DNA of 64,000 nucleotides from REEB76 sp963774895. Its GTDB lineage: Bacteria > Pseudomonadota > Gammaproteobacteria > Natronospirales > REEB76. The translations under genes were made by a program, and so were the position numbers. How positions within the stretch are numbered: position 1 is the first letter of the stretch; each line of letters begins with the position of its first letter. Below, piece by piece: positions 1 to 9,928 of this stretch. Below the pieces are notes generated by a model. That model ran no database searches. It was not told where the DNA came from and was given only the letters and a program-made list of their open reading frames with translations. The stretch covers positions 124,001-188,000 of the forward strand of contig CAVZGN010000002.1 of NCBI GenBank assembly GCA_963774895.1. The letters run 5' to 3'.

Positions 1-58
1 GCAAGCTTGATGATGAGAGACCGGGAAGCTGGGATTCAGTTTTACCGGCCGTGTGCAT

Positions 59-877
59 CTAGGCTTTCAGTCCGGTGACAATGGGTACGTGCCAGACCGC
101 ATAACCCTGCGGGTTGCGGATGCAATCGGCCATGTCCGTGAAGCCCGCGTGTGCTTCTGCGTGAGCCATGCTCGCCAGATCCGCTACGGTGCTGGCATAG
201 CCATCGCGCCAGGATTCGAAAATCCTGGCCATGGTGTCGCGCGGCACCCGCAGCGTGTCCACGGTTATATAGTGGACCTCGAGTTCGCGCACGCCGCGGC
301 TGTGCAGTTCATGCCAGGTGCGCCGCCCGATACGCGGATCAACATGCATGGCTTTCACGAAACCCGCCATGGCCCGCTGCCAGAATCCGTCCAGGTCGGC
401 ACGCGTCGGGTACGCATGGATCATGCCGTAATCCTCCACCAGCAGATGCAGCCGTCCGCCGGGGCGCGTGACGCGGATGAGTTCGGCGATCACGTTTTGC
501 GGCTCCGGCACCGACTGCAGCATGTGCCGGCAGGCGACCAAGTCGAAACGGTCGTCGGGCAAATCCAGTGCGAAGGCATCACCGACTTTGAAGTCCAGAC
601 GTGGCGCCAGCTGCGGGTAACGTTCAAGGGTATAGGCCACCGACTGCGGCAGGATCTCCACGCCCAGCAGCTTCGACCGGGGCAGGAACCCCGCTAGCCG
701 TGCGCTGAACTCACCGGTGCCTGAGCCCACATCCAGGATCTGGGCTGTGGCCGGCAGCCTATAGGCAGCGATCAACTCGCTCTCTTGAGGCCAGATGGCC
801 TCGGTCTGGGCGGCCAGGGTGCGCACCATGGACTCATCGCTCATATGCTGCTTCTGGGGATTCAGGTCTTTGGTCAT
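59..877 (-). CDS. Class I SAM-dependent methyltransferase
   Basis: A 272-aa methyltransferase of the UbiE/type-11 kind. The SAM-binding motif I (ILDVGSGTGEF) is at about residues 47-57, followed by an acidic motif II region and a motif rich in RPGG typical of small-molecule methyltransferases. I used the ATG of MTKDLNPQ; a GTG four codons upstream and an ATG further in (MSDESM) are alternatives, and none has a good Shine-Dalgarno. The substrate cannot be read from the sequence. It is divergent from the permease on its right, with about 115 bp between them. The fold assignment is firm; the function is open. Confidence 0.8.
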   Translation of the reverse strand: MTKDLNPQKQHMSDESMVRTLAAQTEAIWPQESELIAAYRLPATAQILDVGSGTGEFSARLAGFLPRSKLLGVEILPQSVAYTLERYPQLAPRLDFKVGDAFALDLPDDRFDLVACRHMLQSVPEPQNVIAELIRVTRPGGRLHLLVEDYGMIHAYPTRADLDGFWQRAMAGFVKAMHVDPRIGRRTWHELHSRGVRELEVHYITVDTLRVPRDTMARIFESWRDGYASTVADLASMAHAEAHAGFTDMADCIRNPQGYAVWHVPIVTGLKA

Positions 878-993
878 GCGGAGTACCACTCGGTTAGCGC
901 CGCGGAATTATATAAGGTGTTTGTGCTTGCGCCGCCGGGCGCGGTTGGTTAGCCTCTGGCATCTCCCGATCCCCATGTTCGAAGGAGCACAGC

Positions 994-2595
994 GTGGCCC
1001 AGGGCAAATTGCGCAAAGATGCGGGTCTGGTCGGCCTGCTGTTCGTGGGTGTGAGCACCATGATCGGCTCCGGTTGGCTGCTGGGCCCCATGCATTCAGC
1101 CCGGGACGCGGGACCTCTGAGTATCGGCTCCTGGGCCATCGCCGCGCTGGTGGTGGGGCTGATCGCGCTCGTCTATGCCGAACTCGGGCCGTTGTTCACC
1201 AAGAGCGGCGGCCTCATGTACATGAGTCTGATCACCCATGGCCGGCTGGTGGGTCGCATCTGGAGCTGGATCCTGTTCCTGGCCTATGTATCCATCGCAC
1301 CGGTGGAAGCCATGGCGGTCGTCACCTATGCCAATAATTACATTCCGGGCATGGTGGATCCGCAGACTTCACTGCTGACCACACAGGGGGTGTTGATCGC
1401 GGTGGGTGTACTGGCGTTGCTGACTGCGCTCAATTTCCTGGTGCTGCGATTGATCCTGTTGCTGAATACCCTGGCCACCTGGATCAAGGTATGCGCGCCC
1501 ATCGGTACCATCATCGTGCTGCTGATCTACTCGCATCATCCGGAGAATCTGTCGGTGCCGGCGTATGCCAGCGGTAACGTTGCCAACATGCTCACTGCCA
1601 TTTCCACCGCCGGCGTATTTTTCTCGCTGTTCGGTTTCACCCAGGCGATCCAGCTGGCCGGTGAGACCGACAATCCAGCACGCAATATCCCCATCGCGGT
1701 CATCGGCACCATCATCATCGGGGCCCTGATCTTCGTGCTGGTGCAATATGCCTTCGTGACCGCGATTCCCCCGGAATTATTGGCGAAGGACGGCTGGAGC
1801 GGACTTAATTTCACCGGTATGGCCGGACCCATGGCGGGTCTGGCCATGACCATCGGTGCGTCGTTCTGGGCGCTGGCTTTGTATGCCGATGCCATCATCT
1901 CGCCGGCATTCTGCGGCTACATCTGGTCCACGGCCACGGCGCGCATGCTGATGGCTTCGGCCGACGAGAAATTTGCCTCCGCCGGCTTGATGAAGATCAA
2001 CCGCCATGGCGTTCCGTGGGTGGCACTGATCGTCAGCTTCTTTGTCGGCCTGCTGTTTTTCTTTCCGTTCCCGTCCTGGCAGAAACTGGTGGACTATGCC
2101 TCCTCGGCCACGGTGCTGTCCTATGGTCTGGGCTGCGTGGTACTGCTGCAAATGCGGCGCGTGATGCCGAAGATAAAACGCCCGTTCAAATTGTGGTCGG
2201 CCTGGATCATTGCGCCCCTGGCGTTCATCGCTTCTAACTTCATTCTGTTCTGGGCTGGGTTTTCCACTATGAGTTTCCTGTTCGCGATCCTGCTCGCGGC
2301 ACTGGCGGTGTACCTGGTGTTCAACAGCAGTGAAGGGACGCGTGACTGGCGGCATGCGCTGTGGCTGATCCCCTACTTCGGCGGCATGTGGGTGCTGGGC
2401 TGGATTGGCCCGGTGTCGATGCAAGGCAACGGCCTGCTCGACATCTATTGGGACATGCTGGCGGTGGCGGTGCTGAGTCTGGTAATCCTGTACATCGCCC
2501 TGAACACCAGCGTCAGTGCGGAACGTTCGCAAGCGTATTACAACAAGGTGCTCGAAGCTGACGGCTCAGGTCCGCTCGAGGTATTACCAGACTAA
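994..2595 (+). CDS. APC-superfamily amino acid permease
   Basis: A 533-aa inner-membrane transporter with about 12-14 hydrophobic segments. The N-terminal motif VGVSTMIGSGWLLGP matches the glycine-rich first helix of amino acid-polyamine-organocation permeases, which forms part of the substrate site. The start is GTG, set by a good AAGGAG a few bases upstream (982-987). The long C-terminal hydrophobic part is typical of bacterial amino acid permeases of about 500-540 residues. The substrate is not predictable. It has its own promoter region facing the methyltransferase and no operon partner. Confidence 0.85.
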   Translation: MAQGKLRKDAGLVGLLFVGVSTMIGSGWLLGPMHSARDAGPLSIGSWAIAALVVGLIALVYAELGPLFTKSGGLMYMSLITHGRLVGRIWSWILFLAYVSIAPVEAMAVVTYANNYIPGMVDPQTSLLTTQGVLIAVGVLALLTALNFLVLRLILLLNTLATWIKVCAPIGTIIVLLIYSHHPENLSVPAYASGNVANMLTAISTAGVFFSLFGFTQAIQLAGETDNPARNIPIAVIGTIIIGALIFVLVQYAFVTAIPPELLAKDGWSGLNFTGMAGPMAGLAMTIGASFWALALYADAIISPAFCGYIWSTATARMLMASADEKFASAGLMKINRHGVPWVALIVSFFVGLLFFFPFPSWQKLVDYASSATVLSYGLGCVVLLQMRRVMPKIKRPFKLWSAWIIAPLAFIASNFILFWAGFSTMSFLFAILLAALAVYLVFNSSEGTRDWRHALWLIPYFGGMWVLGWIGPVSMQGNGLLDIYWDMLAVAVLSLVILYIALNTSVSAERSQAYYNKVLEADGSGPLEVLPD

Positions 2596-2652
2596 GCGCT
2601 TGAGAAAATCTGGACGACGACACGCATAATTTATAGTCGGGCAAATCGGGCA

Positions 2653-4233
2653 TCAGTCGGTATCGAACTGTTGCCACCAATGCATGAGCGCCGGTGGCGG
2701 TGTAATGGGCACTGGCAAAGCCCCAGCCTTGGGCAGCACCCGGTACAGCACCATGGGATCCTCGGCTTCGACTTTGAGTAATTCCTCGAAGTACGGCGCT
2801 TGCGGCGCTGGCAGTAATTTCATGTCATCCGGTTCGTCGCTATCACCCAGATAACGGCTGTTCACCAACACATAATCGCCGGACCTGATCTCGCCGTCGT
2901 GGATCTGTGCGTACAGTTCCCGGCTGGAACGCACATACGGCATGGGCGCGCCCAACACATACAGGGTCATGGGCCGCGGCCATTGGAAACTCACAACCCG
3001 GCCGGGTGCAGCCGCGACCGCGGCCTTGATCTGCTGATAACCGGCCAGCCCGCCGATCTGCTTATCGTGGAACGGCAGCCACGCGACCACCAGCACTCCG
3101 AACAGCAGGATGAATGCCACCGCCCAGACCTGCAGTGCCGACCATAGCCATGCAATCCAGCGGCCGCGAAACAGCACTGGCACCGCTGCCAGAGCCAGCA
3201 GCGCCATGGCCGGTGCTGCCGGCAATATGTATTTACTCTGTTTGGAAGCCGAGACGGTGAAGAACAGCAGCGTCCACAAGGCCCACACCAGCAACACGCG
3301 CCAACGGAACTCGCGTACATTCCGCCAGCCAAAATAAACGCCGAACGGCAGCAGCAATGACAATGGAAAGAGATCGCCCCACAGGGTCTGGGCGTACATC
3401 CACCAGGGCTGCAGATGGTCGAATCCCACCAGGAAACGCGTAAAGTTCTGGTACACCAGCACCGCGCGCACGAACTCCCAATTCAGCGTCAGGCCGGCGG
3501 CGATATACCAGGGCACAATGCCCAGGCACACCAGCGCCAAGCCGCGGACCGGCGCCGTGCGCCAGCATTCCCTGAACAGCCAGGCCCATCGCAAGCGTAG
3601 ATCACTCCCGCTGCTCACCACCGGTTGGGCACTGACGAAGGCCGTCACCACCATCTCGATGGCCATGGCCGGCACGGTGACGGCCAGGCCCACCGGCCCC
3701 TTGGCGGCCGTGGCCAGCAGCACGCCCAGCCATAACTCCCAGGGAAAACCTTGCCGTTTGGGGTCGGTGCGCAAACCTATGAAACCGCTGAAGGCGATCA
3801 GCGTCCCCAGGATCAGCAGGCTGTCGGATTGAGCAGTAAAAAAGTTATACAGGATCGCCGGCAGCGCCGCGGCGGTCAGTGCCAACAGCCAGCGTGGCCA
3901 TTGCGGGAAAAGTTCTTGCTGCAGGCGTACCAGCCACCACACCCACAACAGCAAACCGAGGTAGCCCGGCAGACGGATGGCGGCCAGGAGCGGCAAACCC
4001 ATAAGGGTGCCGGCGATGCTTAGCCAGAAATACAGTGGCGGGTACTCGATGTAGGGTACACCGTTCTTGATGGGTATCAGCCATTCGCCACGCGCCAGCA
4101 TCTCGCGCACGGCTTCTGCGAAGCGCGGCTCCATCGAAGGTATCGGCCCGTGGTTGAAAAGTGCCAGTGTGAATATCAGCGTAAGCACCACCAACAGCCA
4201 AGTGAGCGGGTTATATTTTTCGAGGGGCTGCAT
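2653..4233 (-). CDS. GT39/ArnT-like membrane glycosyltransferase
   Basis: A 526-aa polytopic membrane protein with the signature of the dolichyl-phosphate-mannose-protein mannosyltransferase/ArnT family. An acidic-Pro-Arg motif (SMEPRFAE, about residues 33-40) lies in the first periplasmic loop, followed by EYPPLYFW. Members transfer a sugar from an undecaprenyl-phosphate carrier to a lipid or protein acceptor on the periplasmic face. I took the ATG of MQPLEKYN; a GTG two codons upstream also fits. The C-terminal third is a soluble-looking domain. The acceptor is unknown. It faces rlmJ divergently across 70 bp. Confidence 0.8.
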   Translation of the reverse strand: MQPLEKYNPLTWLLVVLTLIFTLALFNHGPIPSMEPRFAEAVREMLARGEWLIPIKNGVPYIEYPPLYFWLSIAGTLMGLPLLAAIRLPGYLGLLLWVWWLVRLQQELFPQWPRWLLALTAAALPAILYNFFTAQSDSLLILGTLIAFSGFIGLRTDPKRQGFPWELWLGVLLATAAKGPVGLAVTVPAMAIEMVVTAFVSAQPVVSSGSDLRLRWAWLFRECWRTAPVRGLALVCLGIVPWYIAAGLTLNWEFVRAVLVYQNFTRFLVGFDHLQPWWMYAQTLWGDLFPLSLLLPFGVYFGWRNVREFRWRVLLVWALWTLLFFTVSASKQSKYILPAAPAMALLALAAVPVLFRGRWIAWLWSALQVWAVAFILLFGVLVVAWLPFHDKQIGGLAGYQQIKAAVAAAPGRVVSFQWPRPMTLYVLGAPMPYVRSSRELYAQIHDGEIRSGDYVLVNSRYLGDSDEPDDMKLLPAPQAPYFEELLKVEAEDPMVLYRVLPKAGALPVPITPPPALMHWWQQFDTD

Positions 4234-4303
4234 CGGCACTGACTACCGCGAAGCATACAGTGCGGTCATCATAGCAAGTCTTTTTCATGCGAAGATGCCG
4301 CAC

Positions 4304-5158
4304 ATGAATTACCGTCATGAGTTTCATGCGGGCAATTTCGCCGACGTCATGAAGCACACGTTGCTGGTCATCTTGCTACAAGCCTTGAACCGCAAACCCT
4401 CTGCCTGGTGTTACTACGACACCCATGCAGGCGCGGGTTGTTATGATCTGCAGAGCAAGGCCGCGGCCAAAACCCGGGAAGCCGCCAGTGGCATTGGCCG
4501 GCTTTGGCCGCAGCGGAGTACTGCGCCAGTTCCCATACGAGCACTGGGTGAAATCATCGCTGGATTCAATCCGCACTTGGCGCCGGATGCTGTACCGAGT
4601 CTCTATCCCGGCTCGCCTTGCGTAGCCGCGTCCTTGGCCCGACCTCGGGACCGGCTGGTGCTAGCGGAGCTGCATCCCCAGGAGCAAAACCGACTGCGAG
4701 AGTGTTTTCGCGGCGATCCGCGGGTGTCGATACATGCGCGTGACGGTTACGAGATGCTCAAGGCACTGGTGCCACCCTCCGAACGGCGCGGCCTGGTGTT
4801 GATAGACCCAGCTTTCGAACAGCCGGATGAATACCAGGCACAACTTCAAGCCTTGCGGGAGGCCTATGCGCGTTGGCCCACGGGAGTGTATGCGCTGTGG
4901 TATCCCATCAAGGACGATGCGGCGGTGCAGGGCTTCTATCGGAAACTGACTGGGTCCGGCATCGGACATCTGCTGGTAGCAGAACTACATATGGCGCCCA
5001 CGGCTGCGGGCATTTTCGTAGCTTGCGGCATGCTGCTGGTGAACCCGCCCTGGCAAAGTGACGCGCTTATCAAAGCGGCACTTGGATATCTGGCGGAGGT
5101 GCTGGCCCCCGGCAGGGGCAAGAGCACGGTGCGCTGGCTGGTATCCGAAACGCGATAG
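4304..5158 (+). CDS. rlmJ: 23S rRNA (adenine-N6)-methyltransferase RlmJ
   Basis: RlmJ methylates A2030 of 23S rRNA. The 284-aa product (E. coli about 280) opens with MNYRHEFHAGNFADVMKH, the family's N-terminal signature, then YDTHAGAG (about 38-45, SAM site) and a C-terminal VNPPW. The open frame extends far upstream, but the family start is unambiguous at MNYRHEF. The catalytic motif IV, normally DPPY/F (LIDPPYE in E. coli), reads LIDPAFE here (D168-P-A-F171), an unusual Pro-to-Ala change. It is monocistronic, with a TetR operator region downstream. Confidence 0.92.
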   Translation: MNYRHEFHAGNFADVMKHTLLVILLQALNRKPSAWCYYDTHAGAGCYDLQSKAAAKTREAASGIGRLWPQRSTAPVPIRALGEIIAGFNPHLAPDAVPSLYPGSPCVAASLARPRDRLVLAELHPQEQNRLRECFRGDPRVSIHARDGYEMLKALVPPSERRGLVLIDPAFEQPDEYQAQLQALREAYARWPTGVYALWYPIKDDAAVQGFYRKLTGSGIGHLLVAELHMAPTAAGIFVACGMLLVNPPWQSDALIKAALGYLAEVLAPGRGKSTVRWLVSETR

Positions 5159-5179
5159 ACAAGCACGCCCAGTTGACTA

Positions 5180-5215
5180 ATGACTAAAGGTCATCTATAA
5201 ATGACCAATAGTCAT
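5180..5215. promoter_or_regulatory. Tandem palindromic operator upstream of tetR-SDR
   Basis: Two copies of ATGAC-N5-GTCAT, at 5180-5194 and 5201-5215, are separated by CTATAA. Their centre-to-centre distance is exactly 21 bp, two helical turns, and the pair ends 15 bp before the tetR start. Each copy is itself an inverted repeat. This is what a TetR dimer pair binding one face of the helix would need; assignment to the adjacent regulator is inference from position. Confidence 0.7.
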
Positions 5216-5230
5216 ATAAAGGCTTAACCC

Positions 5231-5902
5231 ATGCAATCCAGCAGCCGGGCGATGACTGACGACCAAAAACAACGACGCCGGGATTCCATCCTGGCGGTGG
5301 CCATGGAGCGCTTCGCCGATACCCCCTACGACGAACTCATCATGGACGCTATCGCCAGCGATGCCGAAGTGGCCAAGGGCACACTGTATCTGTACTTCCA
5401 CAGCAAGGAACAACTGTTCCTGGCGCTGTATGAGCACGAGCTCGGTCGCTGGTTCGACGAGCTGGATGCCTACCTTGAACAAAATAGAAGCACGGCGAGT
5501 TTCGACAGTGTGGTGCAAATCATGGGTGCTTCACTCAAGGAGCGGCCCGCGTTTCTGCGGCTCATGGCCATCCTGCATACCGTGCTGGAACGCAACCTGG
5601 ATCGTGCCACTGCATTGCAGTTCAAGACCGATCTCAAAGCTCGCGTGCTGCATAGTGGCGAACTTCTGGAAGCCTGTTTGCCGTTTCTCAAACCCGGCCA
5701 GGGCGCGGATCTACTGCTCAAAATCAACGCACTGGTAATCGGTTTCCAGCATCTGGCCGAGCCCTCTCAAGTGATGGCGCAAGTCCTCGAGGAACCTGGG
5801 CTGGCGCTGTTCCGCGTGAACCTCACCGAACAACTACTGGGCACACTGCGACTTTTGCTGATGGGGCTGGCCTACCAGGCCAAGTACGGTCATGAAAAAT
5901 AA
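5231..5902 (+). CDS. TetR/AcrR-family transcriptional regulator
   Basis: A 223-aa repressor-type regulator. The N-terminal helix-turn-helix ends with the family hallmark AKGTLYLYFHSKEQLF (about residues 48-63); the rest is the variable ligand-binding domain. The ATG of MQSSSRAM is used; MTDDQK seven codons on is an alternative. It overlaps the downstream short-chain dehydrogenase by 11 bp, so the two are co-transcribed and probably translationally coupled. The tandem ATGAC-N5-GTCAT sites just upstream imply autoregulation. The inducer is unknown; the SDR partner suggests a lipid or ketone-type ligand, but that is speculation. Confidence 0.87.
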   Translation: MQSSSRAMTDDQKQRRRDSILAVAMERFADTPYDELIMDAIASDAEVAKGTLYLYFHSKEQLFLALYEHELGRWFDELDAYLEQNRSTASFDSVVQIMGASLKERPAFLRLMAILHTVLERNLDRATALQFKTDLKARVLHSGELLEACLPFLKPGQGADLLLKINALVIGFQHLAEPSQVMAQVLEEPGLALFRVNLTEQLLGTLRLLLMGLAYQAKYGHEK

Positions 5903-6689
5903 GTTGCCGCTCAATGGAAAGACTGCACTGGTCACCGGTGCCTCCAGTGGCCTGGGTGCTGAGTTCGCCCGCCAACTGGCAGCCTGCGGTTGTCACTTGA
6001 TCCTGGTAGCGCGCCGTGAGGATCGCCTGAAGCAACTCAAGCAGGAATTGCTCGCTCAGCACCCGGTCAAGGTACAAGTGTTCACGACGGATCTGGCCAT
6101 AGCCGATGCACCGCAGAAACTTTACACAACCATCAAGGCGGCGGGTCTATCGGTGGATATCCTGATCAATAACGCCGGCTTCGGAATCTACGGCGAACAC
6201 GCGAAAATACCTTGGCCGCAGGAACAGCAAATGCTGATGCTCGACATCCTGGCGGTCATGCAACTCACCAAGCTGGTGCTCCCCGAGATGCTCAAGCGTG
6301 ACTGCGGATACATCCTGCAGATAAGTTCCATCGGCGCCTATCAACCCTCACCGACTTACGCGTCCTACAGTGCTGCCAAGACCTTCGTGCTGTATTTTGG
6401 TGAAGCTTTGAATTATGAGCTACGCAATACCCAAGTGAGTTGTACGGTGCTGGCGCCGGGGGTGACCGCCACGGAATTCCTGCAAGTGGCGGGACAAAAA
6501 CCAAGTTTGTACCAGCGCCTGGTGATGATGCAAAGCTCCGAGGTGGTGCGCATCGGTCTCAAGGCCCTGTTCAGGCGCAAACCGAGTGTCATGCCCGGGT
6601 GGCTGAATGGCTTCATGGTATGGTCGAATCGTTTCATACCACGACGCTGGTCCGCCGCCATCGCCTACCGCCTGATGACCATAAAATGA
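5892..6689 (+). CDS. Short-chain dehydrogenase/reductase (DltE-type classical SDR)
   Basis: A 265-aa NAD(P)-dependent oxidoreductase. It has the Rossmann motif TGASSGLG (15-22), NNAG (93-96), catalytic Ser in ISSIG (144-148) and Y159-S-A-A-K163. At the place of the usual catalytic-tetrad Asn (N-x-x-x-x-x-x-L-T pattern) the sequence reads D118-ILAVMQLT, an Asp substitution to note. The C-terminal extension (PGWLNGFMVWSNRFIPRRW) is amphipathic and resembles the membrane-associated tails of fatty-acyl or keto-lipid SDRs. It is the second gene of the tetR-SDR operon. The substrate is unknown. Confidence 0.85.
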   Translation: MKNKLPLNGKTALVTGASSGLGAEFARQLAACGCHLILVARREDRLKQLKQELLAQHPVKVQVFTTDLAIADAPQKLYTTIKAAGLSVDILINNAGFGIYGEHAKIPWPQEQQMLMLDILAVMQLTKLVLPEMLKRDCGYILQISSIGAYQPSPTYASYSAAKTFVLYFGEALNYELRNTQVSCTVLAPGVTATEFLQVAGQKPSLYQRLVMMQSSEVVRIGLKALFRRKPSVMPGWLNGFMVWSNRFIPRRWSAAIAYRLMTIK

Positions 6690-6704
6690 GAGATTAACCG
6701 GCCT

Positions 6705-7331
6705 ATGCGTGAGCTGGCGCGCGGCGTGCGTCTGCTGCAACCGGAAGATTACCGGCGCATGCACTGGAAGAACGGCCTGGGAATGACCATGGAAATCGCG
6801 GTTTCCCCCACGGATGCCGCGCCTGTCGGCGAGCCTTTCGATTGGCGCGTGAGCATCGCCGAGGTGCAGAACGATTGCGAGTTCTCCCGGTTTCCCGGCT
6901 ATGACCGCAGCCTCATGCTGATCGATGGCGCCGGCATGGAACTCAATTTCGATTCGACACCTTCACAGCGTATCGAGCATCGCTATACACCCTGCAAATT
7001 CAAGGGCGAAACTCAAACCTATTGCCGCCTGCTGGACGGACCGGTGCGTGACTTCAATGTCATGAGTGCGCGGGCAAAATACACGCATGCCTGTGAGGTG
7101 CTCACATCACCAGGTCCAATACATCGGGAAGAACGTTCAGAAAGTGTGCTGATCTATTGCTTGGAAGGCGGATTTAATCTGGAGGGCTTACAGCAGAAGC
7201 AAATCGAAATGAACAAGGCGCAAACTTTGATTCTGGATAAACACGCCGATCCTCCCGCATATCAAAACTTGATAATCTCCTCTGCGTCGAAAGATATGGT
7301 CGTGGTATTCGGAACGATCAGCATGGTGTAG
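6705..7331 (+). CDS. HutD/Ves-family cupin protein
   Basis: A 208-aa bicupin-fold protein of the HutD/Ves family. The diagnostic start HWKNGLGMTMEIA (about 20-32), FDWRVSIAEV and GPVRDFNVMS are all present. HutD is linked to histidine utilisation in some bacteria, but no hut genes are nearby; its biochemical role is unsettled. It starts 15 bp after the SDR stop, so it may be the third gene of the tetR operon. Its 3' end runs into a hairpin-rich repeat rather than a classical terminator. Confidence 0.8.
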   Translation: MRELARGVRLLQPEDYRRMHWKNGLGMTMEIAVSPTDAAPVGEPFDWRVSIAEVQNDCEFSRFPGYDRSLMLIDGAGMELNFDSTPSQRIEHRYTPCKFKGETQTYCRLLDGPVRDFNVMSARAKYTHACEVLTSPGPIHREERSESVLIYCLEGGFNLEGLQQKQIEMNKAQTLILDKHADPPAYQNLIISSASKDMVVVFGTISMV

Positions 7332-7332
7332 T

Positions 7333-7480
7333 GGTGGGCCCGCCAGGGCACGAAACATTGTTTCGTGCGGGCCTGCACGGATGCAGGTCCTGGACTTTCA
7401 TACGGAGCAGGAAGCGTGGTATGAAAGCGAACCTGCTTTTTCCAAGGGTTCGAGTCCTTCACAGGAAAGTCAGTATTAAT
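7333..7480. repeat. Hairpin-rich element with duplicated tRNA 3' end (left of tRNA)
   Basis: The stretch starts with TGGGCCCGCCAGG (7335-7347), an exact copy of the 3' acceptor end of the tRNA at 7485, offset by 150 bp. It then holds several perfect inverted repeats: CACGAAAC-ATT-GTTTCGTG, CTGCA-CGGA-TGCAG, and CTTTCATAC with GTATGAAAG 15 bp apart. Near its right end is a T-loop-like GGTTCGAGTCC on the plus strand. No convincing coding sequence is visible. Confidence 0.6.
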
Positions 7481-7484
7481 TTGA

Positions 7485-7558
<74 letters not shown>

Positions 7559-7808
7559 GAGCTTATTATTATCGACGTTACCGCGGCTGCATCGTTTTAA
7601 AAACTCGCATAGGCCGGGATTATGCCGTGTGCTGTGCTGTCCACGCTGCGCACCCGGTCCAGTCCGGCCATCCTGGCCGGTCGTTCGGCCCGCTGTGAAA
7701 TGCTATTGGCATTTCGGTCGGGCCTCACCCCCTGGCCGCTCCCGGCGTCCTGCCTCCCGCGGCACTTGTGCATCCTTGCACATCGCTCACCAACTGAGCT
7801 ACAGGCCC
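7559..7808. repeat. 250-bp hairpin-rich element bounded by a duplicated tRNA 5' end (right of tRNA)
   Basis: The 20-bp sequence ACCAACTGAGCTACAGGCCC, the first 20 nt of the tRNA read on the minus strand, occurs at 7539-7558 inside the tRNA and again, exactly, at 7789-7808. Between the copies lie hairpins with similar ATCCT loops, such as TGTGCA-TCCT-TGCACA and GGCC-ATCCT-GGCC, plus AAATGC-TATTG-GCATTT. The rest of a second tRNA is missing, so the right copy is only a 5' remnant. No gene is recognised. Confidence 0.65.
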
Positions 7809-7846
7809 ATGTCATTCGCGAGCGATTATAACAGTCCCTTGCAAAT

Positions 7847-7875
7847 ACAAAGGCCGCGCTGAGCGCGGCCTTTGT
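7847..7875 (-). terminator. Intrinsic terminator of rpoD
   Basis: A near-perfect 14-bp stem, ACAAAGGCCGCGC paired with GCGCGGCCTTTGT, lies just past the rpoD stop. Read on the minus strand it ends in TTTGTATTTG, a weak U-tract. Confidence 0.75.
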
Positions 7876-7893
7876 GCATTAACAATGGGTCTA

Positions 7894-9831
<1,938 letters not shown>

Positions 9832-9843
9832 GGTCACTCGGGT

Positions 9844-9868
9844 AAAAAACGGCGCCTATGGGGCGCCG
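9844..9868 (-). terminator. Intrinsic terminator between dnaG and rpoD
   Basis: On the minus strand CGGCGCC-CCATA-GGCGCCG is followed directly by six T. It lies between the dnaG stop and the rpoD start, only about a dozen bases before the rpoD ATG, so read-through and the rpoD leader must share this sequence. Confidence 0.8.
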
Positions 9869-9928
9869 GAAGGGAACCAATAATTTTATCAGAAAATCTG
9901 AGTTTTTCCAGGTAAATCAAGCGCTTCA

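Noticed and set aside
4067..4303. N-terminal extension of RlmJ in the same open frame
   Set aside because: It is antisense to the start of the glycosyltransferase, and the family N-terminus MNYRHEFHAG begins at 4304.
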